Assembly: GCA_041485385.1 (NCBI GenBank)
Contig: JBGPJM010000052.1
Coordinates: 1-24,589, forward strand
DNA: 24,589 nt
DNA from: JBGPJM01 sp041485385
Lineage (GTDB): Bacteria; Planctomycetota; Phycisphaerae; Phycisphaerales; UBA1924
Reading direction: 5' to 3'
Position numbers and translations under genes: made by a program. Below are positions 1 to 7,630 of this stretch, piece after piece (position 1 is the stretch's first letter; each line of letters starts with the position of its first letter). The notes beneath the pieces were generated by a model. It had not been told where the DNA came from, ran no database searches, and saw only the letters and a list, made by a program, of their open reading frames with translations.

Positions 1-236
1 CGCCCGCCCGAGGTGACGATGATGCACCCGTCGGCCTCCTGCGTGACCGTGTCGGTGGCCGGGATATCGACCCAGACGGGCTTGTCCTTGCTGCCGCCGA
101 AGACCGTCAGGACGCCCATCAGCACGGCGATGACCAGCACCAGACCCGATTCCTGCGCGGAAAAGAGGCGGCGCCAGACGCTGCGCGGGCGACGCGCTGC
201 GATCGGCGATGGGTTGGACGGGGCGGGTTCCACCAC
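1..236 (-). CDS. N-terminal fragment of a membrane protein, possibly a sugar-type ABC transporter permease
   Basis: An open frame runs from a GTG at 236 off the left edge without a stop (78 codons). It has a short Pro/Arg-rich cytoplasmic N-terminus, a basic stretch (RRPRSVWRRLF), then one hydrophobic segment (SGLVLVIAVLMGVLTVFGG) and a polar stretch beginning KDKPVWVDIP. An amphipathic 'LFSAQESGL' lead into a first transmembrane helix is what RbsC-like ABC permeases look like, so that is my best guess, but only the first helix is visible. The GTG at 233 is an equally possible start. It lies 87 bp downstream of the pseudopilin-like gene on the same strand; whether they are co-transcribed is unclear. 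Confidence 0.5.
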   Translation of the reverse strand, partial: MVEPAPSNPSPIAARRPRSVWRRLFSAQESGLVLVIAVLMGVLTVFGGSKDKPVWVDIPATDTVTQEADGCIIVTSGG

Positions 237-323
237 GGGGCGAGATGATAGTGGATCGGCCGCGGCCCGGTTCAGCGGCTCGCGGGCCGGGTGGGGCGGA
301 ACGCGCGGTCTCGGGGATCTGCG

Positions 324-1238
324 TCAGTCGATCGTCTGGACGCGCCGGCTGCGGTTGGGATCGACGACGTTGATGCTCTGGGCGCTGGTGGCCGCGGTGC
401 TGAAGAAGGTGGCATGGACGTTGCCCTTGAGGAAGTCGGCGTGCCCGTCGGTGAAGGCGAAGTTGCCGCCGTCCTTGCCGTGGTTGTCAGAGGGGGCGTA
501 GTAACCCGGCTGAGTTCCGGCCGCGGCGGCGTTGCCCTGGTTGCCGCCCCCGCCGCCGTACCAGGCGTCGGTGGAGACGTCTGGGCCGTTGGTCTCGTCG
601 CCCCAGATCGGGGCCGGCTTCAGGACGACCGGCTCGTCGGTCTTCAGGCCGGCGATGTACAGGTAGCTGATGTTGTAGCTGATGACGTCGGTCTGATCCT
701 TGGGGGGGTGCGGCACCTTGACGGTCGCGGAGCTGTATTGGCCCATGCCGGGCGTCGTGACGGGCCCGTAATACCGGTCTTCGTGGTCGGCGGGGCAGTA
801 GAGCACGCCGTAGCCGTCGATGTAGCCGTCCAGGAGCGGGATCTTGTTGCCGTTGGCGTAGGCCGCGGTGTCCGGATCGCCGGTGAGGCCGACGTAACCG
901 TGGTCGCCGGCGCCGGCGGACGGGGCATCGCCGAGCTGGAAGAGGCTGAAGAGACCGGCGACGCCGCCATAGACGAACTGGCCATCGAGAACATTGGGGT
1001 TCGAGAACGAGGACGGACGCGGCATGACCGGGAACCAGTCCCTGCGATCGTTGGCGTAGGTGGTCATCGCGATGCTCATCTGGCGACAGTTGGAGAGGCA
1101 GAGCCCCAGGCGCGAGGCCGCGCGGGCCTTCGCGAGGGCGGGGAGCAGGATGCCGACCAGCAGGGCGATGACCGCGATGACGACGAGCAGTTCGATCAGG
1201 GTGAACGCGCGCGAAAGGCCGAGGCGTCGAATGTTCAT
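324..1238 (-). CDS. Type II secretion pseudopilin-like protein with prepilin N-terminal cleavage/methylation domain
   Basis: A 304-aa protein. Residues 11-38 (AFTLIELLVVIAVIALLVGI and the following LLPALAKAR) form a classic class III prepilin signal: the FTLIE motif with Glu at +5 and a long hydrophobic helix. The residue before Phe is Ala rather than the usual Gly. The body is Gly/Tyr/Asp-rich. The C-terminus carries NHGKDGGNFAFTDGHADFLK, a variant of the H-X9-DG motif of the expanded planctomycete pseudopilin-like families, with one extra residue between His and Asp-Gly. The start was set at the ATG just before the prepilin signal; a longer frame to 1325 would put 29 unrelated residues ahead of it. 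Such proteins occur in many copies per planctomycete genome, and their individual roles are unknown. Confidence 0.88.
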   Translation of the reverse strand: MNIRRLGLSRAFTLIELLVVIAVIALLVGILLPALAKARAASRLGLCLSNCRQMSIAMTTYANDRRDWFPVMPRPSSFSNPNVLDGQFVYGGVAGLFSLFQLGDAPSAGAGDHGYVGLTGDPDTAAYANGNKIPLLDGYIDGYGVLYCPADHEDRYYGPVTTPGMGQYSSATVKVPHPPKDQTDVISYNISYLYIAGLKTDEPVVLKPAPIWGDETNGPDVSTDAWYGGGGGNQGNAAAAGTQPGYYAPSDNHGKDGGNFAFTDGHADFLKGNVHATFFSTAATSAQSINVVDPNRSRRVQTID

Positions 1239-1413
1239 TCGGAGGACTCCCGTTCTGTTGGTCACGCTCCCGACCGCTCCTGGGCCGTCTGACCCTGACC
1301 CCGGGCGAAAGACCATCGCGCGCAAGTGTAGCCGCAGGCTTGGGGCGCCGCAAGACGGCGCTAAATCGGATCGGATCTGGAAAAACAGGGCAGAAAGCGG
1401 TTACAAATTTTCT

Positions 1414-1442
1414 TTGTTTGGCGGCCATCCACGCTGTATTCT
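1414..1442 (+). promoter_or_regulatory. Candidate sigma70-type promoter for the 1525 gene
   Basis: TTGTTT (1414-1419) and TATTCT (1437-1442) are separated by exactly 17 bp in an AT-richer pocket of the 286-bp divergent gap. The predicted transcript start is near 1449, giving a leader of about 75 nt with a good AAAGGAG ribosome site at 1509-1515. No comparable promoter was found for the divergent pseudopilin-like gene. Confidence 0.45.
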
Positions 1443-1524
1443 GTGAGTTCACACTGTGGCCCGACGCGCCCGGGGCGTCGTTGCGGTTTCTTCGACGACC
1501 GACTTCTGAAAGGAGCGTTTTGTG

Positions 1525-3654
1525 ATGCACCGTCAATCCTTCGTCACAGCGGGCGGCGTGCTGCTCGCGGCAGGCACCGCGCTTGCGCAGCCCGCCATCG
1601 ACGGCCGGCTGGCCGGCGACCAGAGCTTCTACGGGCCGCCCAAGTGGGTCCAGAATATCCCCACGGGCTTCGGCGATAATAACCCCGCCAACCAGCCGCC
1701 CTGCTCGGGCGTCGGGAACGGCATCACCATCGGGTTGAACAACTCCAACACCGGCGGCGTGACGGGCGGGGACGCGTCGCAGGCAGGGTCGGTGACGACG
1801 GGGATCGAGATCCGCATCCCCTTCTCGCAGATCGGCAACCCGGCAGGGGACATCCGCATCGCCGGGTTCATCAACGGCGGCGGTCACGACTACCTCTCGA
1901 ACCAGGTCATCGGCGGCCTGCCCGCCGGAACCGGGAACCTCGCCGAGCCGCGCCTGGTGGACTTCAACACGCTGGCCGGCAACCAGTACGTGACCGTGCA
2001 CCAGGCCGCCTGCGCGAGCGCCACCGGGCCGACGATCGACGGCGACCTTGGAGGCGACGCGGCCTGGGGGGCCTTGCTCTTCACGCAGACCGCGGCGACG
2101 GGCTTCGGCGACAGCAGCCTGGGGGTCATCGACTTCGCCAACGGCTCGGAGATCGACGGGCTGTACGCCTTCACCTGCACCGCCGATCCCGACGGTCCCG
2201 GCGGCGAGCCGGCCCAGCCGTACCTGTTCATCCTGATCACCGGCAACCTCGAGTCAAACTTCAACAAGCTCGACGTCTTCATCGACAGCATCGCCGGCGG
2301 GCAGAACCAGCTCCGGGGCGACAACCCGGACGTCGACTTCAACGGCCTGAACCGCATGGGGAACAACGGCGCGCAGCCGGGGCTGACGTTCGACACCGGC
2401 TTCGACGCCGACTATTACCTCCAGTACACCTGCGGGAACAGCCCGCTGCAGACCTTCGCGAGTTTCGCTGAAATCCTGACCGGCGGCGGCGGACGCGGCA
2501 GCTACATCGGTTCCGGCGGCGCGGGGACCAACACCCTCAACGGTTCGGTCGTCTGCCCCCCCACCGTGCCGAACAACGAGTACGCGATCGGGTCGGAGAT
2601 CGACGCGGTCTATTCCTACCTCGACACCCCGAACAACCGGCTCTACCTCCTGGTCACCGGCAACCTCGAGAACAACTCCCAGAACAAGCTCAACCTCTTC
2701 TGGGACGTCAACGGCAACCCCGCCGGCGACGAGGGGCAGAACAACATCCGCGCCGACAACGTGCAGATCAGCGTCGCCGAGGGGGGCGGCGGGGCGCTTG
2801 TCCGCTTCGCCACCAACGGGACCGACCCGGGCCTGACCTTCGACTCCGGATTCTCCCCCGACTACTACATGAACTTCCACTTCGAGAACACCCCCGTGCG
2901 GAACGTGCTCGACAGCGCGTTGCTCCGCACGAATGGGCCGGAGCAGTACGCCAGTGGCTCCAACCTTGACTATGGCTCGTTCAACGGCGTCAACGTCGCC
3001 AACAACCCGATCCCCTTCGACGGCACCAACTTCACCGATTTCACGGGCCCCACCGGCATGCAGTTCCAGGACGGGTTCGCCCCCAACATCTTCTCGGCCT
3101 GGCCGCCCCGCGAGTCATTCCGGACTCTGCACGAGGCGATCTTCGTACAGGGGATCACGGACGCTCCGACGTACTACGCATTCGTCCCGACATTCGCACG
3201 CCCCGGGCTGACCCTGGCGGCGGGCAACAACTCGAATATCGGTGGCGTGACCGGCTCCGACGCCTCCGGCGCCGCGGATGCGACGACCGGCGTCGAGATC
3301 TCGATCGACCTGGGCGAGCTCGGCTGGGACGGCACCTCGTCCATCCGCGTCGCCGGGTTTATCGCCAGCGGTGATTTCACCTACGTCTCCAACCAGGTGC
3401 TGGGCGGGCTGCCGACGGGGACCGGCAACCTGGCCGAGGTGCGCCAGCTGAACCTCGGCAACATCGCGGGTCGGCAGTGGGTGACGCTGAACCGCTGCGC
3501 GGCGGACTGGAACGAGAACGGCGTCGTCAACTCGCAGGACTTCTTTGACTTCCTGAACGCCTTCTTCGCCGGCGACGCCGACTTCAACCACAACGGCGTG
3601 ACCAACTCGCAGGACTTCTTCGACTTCCTCAATCGCTTCTTCAGCGGTTGCTGA
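1525..3654 (+). CDS. Secreted modular protein with C-terminal GC-type dockerin-like domain
   Basis: A 709-aa protein with a signal peptide (MHRQSF to TALAQ, cleavage near residue 22). AAAGGAG lies 9 nt before the ATG; the GTG at 1522 is an alternative. The body is built from related pieces. Residues about 67-164 and 563-658 are homologous, sharing the NNSN-GGVTG, SNQV-GGLP and TGTGNLAE blocks. Residues about 206-300 and 355-450 share GSEID, TGNLE, GLTFD-GF and DYY blocks. The tail (about 658-709) has two Ca-binding loops, D-W-N-E-N-G and D-F-N-H-N-G, each followed by NSQDFFDFLN, and ends in Gly-Cys. This matches the 'GC-type dockerin' tails of Phycisphaerae surface or secreted proteins. Their sorting function is not established. 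The catalytic or binding role of the body is unknown. Confidence 0.9.
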   Translation: MHRQSFVTAGGVLLAAGTALAQPAIDGRLAGDQSFYGPPKWVQNIPTGFGDNNPANQPPCSGVGNGITIGLNNSNTGGVTGGDASQAGSVTTGIEIRIPFSQIGNPAGDIRIAGFINGGGHDYLSNQVIGGLPAGTGNLAEPRLVDFNTLAGNQYVTVHQAACASATGPTIDGDLGGDAAWGALLFTQTAATGFGDSSLGVIDFANGSEIDGLYAFTCTADPDGPGGEPAQPYLFILITGNLESNFNKLDVFIDSIAGGQNQLRGDNPDVDFNGLNRMGNNGAQPGLTFDTGFDADYYLQYTCGNSPLQTFASFAEILTGGGGRGSYIGSGGAGTNTLNGSVVCPPTVPNNEYAIGSEIDAVYSYLDTPNNRLYLLVTGNLENNSQNKLNLFWDVNGNPAGDEGQNNIRADNVQISVAEGGGGALVRFATNGTDPGLTFDSGFSPDYYMNFHFENTPVRNVLDSALLRTNGPEQYASGSNLDYGSFNGVNVANNPIPFDGTNFTDFTGPTGMQFQDGFAPNIFSAWPPRESFRTLHEAIFVQGITDAPTYYAFVPTFARPGLTLAAGNNSNIGGVTGSDASGAADATTGVEISIDLGELGWDGTSSIRVAGFIASGDFTYVSNQVLGGLPTGTGNLAEVRQLNLGNIAGRQWVTLNRCAADWNENGVVNSQDFFDFLNAFFAGDADFNHNGVTNSQDFFDFLNRFFSGC

Positions 3655-3707
3655 CGAGCGCGCGGACTGCCGCGGATGTACTGAGTAGGCCTCTGGATAG
3701 ATTCTCC

Positions 3708-3742
3708 GACCCCCGCCGCACGGCGGGGGTCTTTTCTTTCTT
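3708..3742 (+). terminator. Rho-independent terminator of the 1525-3654 gene
   Basis: GACCCCCGCCG (3708-3718) pairs perfectly with CGGCGGGGGTC (3721-3731) around a minimal loop. It is followed by the T-rich tract TTTTCTTTCTT (3732-3742). It lies 54 bp after the stop codon. Confidence 0.9.
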
Positions 3743-3898
3743 GACGGGGACGAGCACGGTGGTGCGGGCCGGGACAAGACCGGTCTGGCGTCAGGACTCC
3801 TGATCCGCGGCCACCCGCCACCTCTCCGGCGTTCTCGAGTCCGGATGAACACAGCGCCTCGACGCCCGGCGCGGGACGACGTGATCGAGCGATCCCTT

Positions 3899-4384
3899 TC
3901 ACTCTCCTTCTTTGGGCCTCGTCGATCGGTGCACGACGGTGATCTCGCCGGTGTTCTCCAGCAGCGCGTAATGAACGCTCTCGAGGCCGGCGCAGTCCTG
4001 GGCGCGCAGAGCGGCCATGAGCTCCTCACGCGTCAGCATGGCGTGGCGCCGTGCGAGCTCGTTGATCTTGCCGTCGCGGACAAGGACCACAGCGCGTCCC
4101 TCGATCAGGCGCGACAGCGGCTTGCTGTGGAAGGTGAGCCAGCTCACGATGTAGTTGAGCGAGATGACGGTGCACGCGGAGATGATCCCGCCGGGGACGG
4201 AGGTATCGCCGCCGTTCATCGCGTTCTGCACGGTGTTGCTCAGGACCAGCAGCAGGATGAGATCGAAGGGGGCCAGGTGGCCCATCTGCCGCTTGCCGGT
4301 CACCCGCAGGACGACCGTCAGGAAGGCGTAGATGATCGCTCCGCGAGCGGCGAAATCCCACCACGGCATGGACAGGTGCCACAT
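3899..4384 (-). CDS. DUF421 (YetF-like) family membrane protein
   Basis: A 161-aa protein. The start is an ATG preceded by AAGGAG at 6-7 nt. The N-terminal half is membrane-embedded (about residues 13-90). It carries the family hallmark GKRQMGHLAPFDLILLLVLSN, written here in pieces: 'GKRQMG', 'FDLILLLVLSN', 'NAMNGGD'. The C-terminal half is a small soluble domain with the typical pattern RLIEGRAVVLVRDGKIN and 'LTREELMAALRAQDC', followed by a strand pair ending VVHRSTRP. Family function is unknown; members are inner-membrane proteins with a cytoplasmic DUF421 domain. At 161 aa it is a short family member. It is divergent from the ammonium transporter across a 300-bp gap, so no operon context helps. 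Confidence 0.88.
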   Translation of the reverse strand: MWHLSMPWWDFAARGAIIYAFLTVVLRVTGKRQMGHLAPFDLILLLVLSNTVQNAMNGGDTSVPGGIISACTVISLNYIVSWLTFHSKPLSRLIEGRAVVLVRDGKINELARRHAMLTREELMAALRAQDCAGLESVHYALLENTGEITVVHRSTRPKEGE

Positions 4385-4684
4385 GTTGCTGCTCCTTGAA
4401 CAGACAGGCCGGGGAGCAGCCTATCCGCGCGCGAGCGGACCGCCAGCGGCCCGCCCGCCTGCGCCCTGATTCACCCAAGCGGGGGTCGCCGGGAGCGACG
4501 CTCTCCCGGGCCGTCCCGGGCAGCGCTCTGGTGCAAACGACCCGCCCTGGGTATGTTCATCGATCGGAAAGCCCGGACCGGCTCGAAAACCCGTCCGGGA
4601 GATCTCGGGTCGACCAGCCTCCCCCGCACCCACCCGCGTCCACCGCCGCCGCTCGACCCTCCTTCCAGCAAAGAAAGGGACCTC
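4385..4684. other. Divergent intergenic region between the DUF421 gene and the ammonium transporter
   Basis: About 300 bp holding both ribosome sites. I saw no convincing sigma54-type GG-N10-GC element or strong sigma70 promoter ahead of the transporter. A weak pair, TGGTGC (4529-4534) and TATGTT (4552-4557) with 17 bp between, is the best candidate. The open frame continuing upstream of 4685 has no family-like residues and is treated as non-coding. Confidence 0.4.
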
Positions 4685-5923
4685 ATGCCGCATCTCGATA
4701 CGGGGAACACCGGCTTCATGCTGCTGTGCTGCAGCCTGGTCATGCTCATGACGCCGGGCCTGGCGTTCTTCTACGGGGGCCTGGTCGGCCGGAAGAACGT
4801 GCTGGCGATCATGATGCAGAGCTTCGTCTCGATGGGGTGGACGACGGTGCTGTGGTGGGTCTGCGGCTTCTCGATGTGTTTCAGCGGCGACCACAAGTCC
4901 GGGACCGACTTCGCCGGGATCATCGGGAACTTCGACTGGGCGTTCCTGAGGGGGATAACGCTCGCCACACCGTCGCCCAACGACACGATCCCGATGATCG
5001 TCTTCTGCGCATACCAGATGATGTTCGCGATCATCACGCCCGCGCTGATCACCGGCGCGTTCGCCAACCGGGTCACGTTCAAGGCGTACATGCTCTTCCT
5101 GACCGGGTGGCTCCTGCTGGTCTACTTCCCCTTCGTCCACATGGTCTGGGGGGGCGGCATCCTGTATCAGTGGGGCGTGAGGGACTTTGCCGGCGGGATT
5201 GTCGTACACAACATCGCGGGGATCGCGGCCCTGGCCTCGGTGCTGTACGTCGGGAGGCGCCGGGTCGCCGACAAGGGGCTGCACAGCATCCCGCTGGTGG
5301 CGCTGGGGACCGGCTTGCTGTGGTTCGGGTGGTACGGCTTCAACGCCGGGAGCGAGTTCAGGGTCGATTCCATCACGGCGGTGGCGTTCCTCAACACCGA
5401 TTTGGCCGCGTCGTTCGCCGCGATCGCATGGCTGGCCATGGACTGGGGCACGAGCAAGAAGCCCAAGTTCCTCGGCCTGCTGACGGGAGCGGTGGCCGGG
5501 CTGGCGACCATCACGCCAGCCGCGGGCTTCGTTTCGCCCTCGACCGCGTGCCTGATCGGTACGGTTGCGGGCGTCGTGTGCTTCTACGCAGTGGCCCTGA
5601 AGAACCGGCTGAAATGGGACGACGCTCTGGATGTCTGGGGCGTGCACGGCGTGGGTGGATTCCTTGGGATTGTCCTCCTGGGCGTCTTCGCCTCGAAAGC
5701 ATGGAACTCCGACGGAGTGGACGGGCTGCTCCGCGGGAACACGCATTTCTTCCTGGTCCAGTGCGGCGCCGTGCTGCTGTCGTCGGCCTGGGCGTTCGTG
5801 TTCACGCTGGGCATGCTGTGGATCATCGATCGGATCACCAAGGTGAAGGTCTCCGAAGAGACCGAGGCGCTCGGGCTCGATGAAGGCATCCACGGCGAGC
5901 AGGCCTACGCCGGTGGGGTGTAG
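4685..5923 (+). CDS. amt: Ammonium transporter (Amt family)
   Basis: A 412-aa inner-membrane channel for ammonium uptake. The family signatures are in order: MLMTPGLAFFYGGLVGRKN (about 20-38), DFAGGIVVHNIAGIAAL (about 167-183), LLWFGWYGFNAGS (211-223) and WGVHGVGGFLG (318-328). The twin pore histidines correspond to H175 and H321, and the structural Asp to D167. The C-terminal regulatory tail ends in the usual E-E-T-E-A-L-G-L-D and HGEQAY. In the loop where many Amts read A-E-R, this one reads A-N-R (127-129). The start at 4685 gives the standard Amt beginning; the frame extends upstream to 4553 with Pro-rich filler. AAAGAAAGG precedes the ATG. No GlnB/GlnK gene is adjacent, so PII control, if any, is by a distant protein. 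Confidence 0.95.
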   Translation: MPHLDTGNTGFMLLCCSLVMLMTPGLAFFYGGLVGRKNVLAIMMQSFVSMGWTTVLWWVCGFSMCFSGDHKSGTDFAGIIGNFDWAFLRGITLATPSPNDTIPMIVFCAYQMMFAIITPALITGAFANRVTFKAYMLFLTGWLLLVYFPFVHMVWGGGILYQWGVRDFAGGIVVHNIAGIAALASVLYVGRRRVADKGLHSIPLVALGTGLLWFGWYGFNAGSEFRVDSITAVAFLNTDLAASFAAIAWLAMDWGTSKKPKFLGLLTGAVAGLATITPAAGFVSPSTACLIGTVAGVVCFYAVALKNRLKWDDALDVWGVHGVGGFLGIVLLGVFASKAWNSDGVDGLLRGNTHFFLVQCGAVLLSSAWAFVFTLGMLWIIDRITKVKVSEETEALGLDEGIHGEQAYAGGV

Positions 5924-6080
5924 CCGCTCCTTCCGGGTCTATCGGCGAACCGAGGCTTCAGAGGCGACCGCGGATCATCTGAGCCGCGACGATCCGCGTC
6001 ATTCGTGCACGTGATCTCGCCCGCGCGCATCATGCCATCGAACATCTGTTCCCTGAGGATTCACCGGAGACGAGAACCCG

Positions 6081-6596
6081 GTGACGCCTCAAGAGGCGGA
6101 GAGCAGAAGGTCGCCCCGGCCGTCTCGGAGGACCCTTGACCGGCAGCACGGCCGACCGGGAACCATCATGACGCGCGTCCTCAACGCGCCGCGGGAGCTC
6201 GTGTTCAAGATGTGGACCGATCCGGAGCACGTGCCGCGTTGGTGGGGACCGAGGGGCTTCACGACCACGACGTACACGATGGACGTGACGCCGGGCGGCG
6301 TGTGGCGGTTCTGCATGCACGGCCCCGATGGGCGTGACTTCCAGAACAAGATCACCTCTCTCGAGGTCGTGAAGCCCGAGCGCCTGGTCTACAGGCACGG
6401 TGGGGACAAAGACTGCGAACCAGTGAACTTCGAGGTAACGGTGACGTTTGAGGACCAGGGGGACAAGACCAGGCTCACCATGCGGATGATCCTCCCGTCG
6501 GCCAACGCACGCGACTATGTCGTCAAGACGTACGGGGCCATCGAGGGCGGGAAGCAGACCCTGGATCGCCTCGAGGAGCACCTGGCGAGGATGTGA
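6081..6596 (+). CDS. SRPBCC / AHSA1 (Aha1, CalC-like) domain protein
   Basis: A 171-aa soluble protein. From residue about 29 it follows the AHSA1 pattern closely: TRVLNAPRELVFKMWTDPEH, then WWGPRGF, PGGVWRFCMHGPDG, VKPERLVYRHGG, VTVTFEDQGDKTRLTMRM, and a final helix GAIEGGKQTLDRLEEHL. The fold is a START-like helix-grip with a hydrophobic cavity; the ligand is unknown. The first 28 residues are Arg/Ser-rich and not family-like, so the true start may differ. GTG at 6081 has GGAG 11 nt upstream. No regulator of the ArsR type that often accompanies such genes is seen here. Confidence 0.85.
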   Translation: MTPQEAESRRSPRPSRRTLDRQHGRPGTIMTRVLNAPRELVFKMWTDPEHVPRWWGPRGFTTTTYTMDVTPGGVWRFCMHGPDGRDFQNKITSLEVVKPERLVYRHGGDKDCEPVNFEVTVTFEDQGDKTRLTMRMILPSANARDYVVKTYGAIEGGKQTLDRLEEHLARM

Positions 6597-6611
6597 GCCG
6601 CTCGTGCGACG

Positions 6612-7301
6612 CTAGTTCTTCTTGGTGAAGTCCACGTGCATGCACTTGTATTCCTTGCCGCTCTTGGGATCCGTCGTGAACATCTCGAAGGACATCGTGG
6701 TTGGGCTGGTATAGGTCTCGATCTGGCGCACGGTGGCGGGCTTCCTGGTGATCGGACAGTTCATCGTGTAGCTCCAGGTCAGGACCTTGCCGTCGGCGGA
6801 GAGGTCGCCCACGCCGTTCATGATGCCGGTGCTGTGGTTGTCGATCCAGGTGCCGACGAACCTCTGGGACACGTTGTCGAAGCCGGTGATGCCGAAGCCG
6901 TTGAAGGCGCCCATGCCGGGGATCTCGCCCACCATGTCGCACTTGGTGTACCGGCCGTCCATGATCACCGTGACCGTGCTGGTGCACTCGGACTTGGGCA
7001 TGGGGTCCATGCCGGGGCCCATCCACATCGTGGTCTGGCCCTGCCAGACACCCACGCCCTTGGCCAGGTGGTCGTGCATCTTGCCGGGAGTGCCCGCCTC
7101 CGTGCACGCTTGCATATCCGACTCGGTCCAGCCGGGCGGGAGCTTCATCTCCGGCTGACCGGGCTGGGCCGGGGCCTTGGGGGTGGCCGGGACGGTCTTG
7201 GTGTCCTTGGTCGGCTGGCCGGTGGCGAGGGATCCGGCCAGGGCCGCGAGTCCGGCGACACAGGCGGTAACGAAGAGCGACTTGCGAGCGTTGGGAATCA
7301 T
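6612..7301 (-). CDS. Secreted DUF1579 family protein
   Basis: A 229-aa protein with a signal peptide (MIPNARKSLFVTACVAGLAA to about SLATGQ) and a Pro/Lys/Thr-rich linker. The DUF1579 domain (about 60-229) has the family pattern 'GVWQGQTTMWMGPG', 'MDGRYTKCDMVGEI', 'GFGITGFDNVSQRFVGTWIDN', 'TGIMNGVGDLSADGKVLTW'. The domain is thought to be a lipocalin-like beta barrel; its ligand and role are unknown. The start at 7301 is fixed by AGGAG 6 nt upstream and by the signal peptide; the frame runs upstream to 7424 without a signal. It is monocistronic, convergent with the SRPBCC gene (15-bp gap) and driven from 7436-7463. It ends in TAG, showing that TAG is a normal stop in this genome. Confidence 0.88.
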   Translation of the reverse strand: MIPNARKSLFVTACVAGLAALAGSLATGQPTKDTKTVPATPKAPAQPGQPEMKLPPGWTESDMQACTEAGTPGKMHDHLAKGVGVWQGQTTMWMGPGMDPMPKSECTSTVTVIMDGRYTKCDMVGEIPGMGAFNGFGITGFDNVSQRFVGTWIDNHSTGIMNGVGDLSADGKVLTWSYTMNCPITRKPATVRQIETYTSPTTMSFEMFTTDPKSGKEYKCMHVDFTKKN

Positions 7302-7435
7302 CTGGTTCTCCTGAAAAAGTTGCATCCGGGCGTTCGTACCCGAGCGTTGTCTCGAGGACCCATTGTGAGTGTTGAGGATTCTTGGTCGAGCAGATCTGAT
7401 TGATGCCATCGGAGATGAAGCCAAGCGTTTGGCAA

Positions 7436-7463
7436 AAGATAGCGTTCATGCGGCTTTTGTCAA
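7436..7463 (-). promoter_or_regulatory. Candidate promoter for the DUF1579 gene
   Basis: On the minus strand, TTGACA (7458-7463) and TATCTT (7436-7441) are separated by 16 bp. The predicted transcript start near 7429 leaves a leader of about 128 nt. The -35 box is a perfect consensus. Confidence 0.6.
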
Positions 7464-7630
7464 GTAGTCGCGCATGCTGCTGACCAGCGATAGTTGAAAA
7501 ACCTCGGCTACGTGCCGGTGGCTTGCCTGCGACGATCGCCGGGGTCTTCCACCAGAGCGGTGGCCAGCGATTTCGGGCCAAGCGTCGGTGATCTGGCCGC
7601 CGAGCGCGCCTCGGCGGATCGGCGCCGGGA
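7464..7630. other. Intergenic stretch with no recognised feature
   Basis: The sequence lies between the DUF1579 promoter and the end of the 297-aa gene. I saw no gene, hairpin with T-tract, or repeat. Open frames through it are not family-like. Confidence 0.3.

Noticed and set aside
487..2001. Minus-strand open frame of 504 codons overlapping the pseudopilin-like gene and the start of the secreted protein gene
   Set aside because: Arg/Pro-rich shadow frame covering two genes with clear signal sequences on opposite strands.
5969..5998. Inverted repeat CGCGGATC / GATCCGCG after the ammonium transporter
   Set aside because: A 14-nt loop and no T-tract; could be a weak hairpin but there is not enough support to call a terminator.
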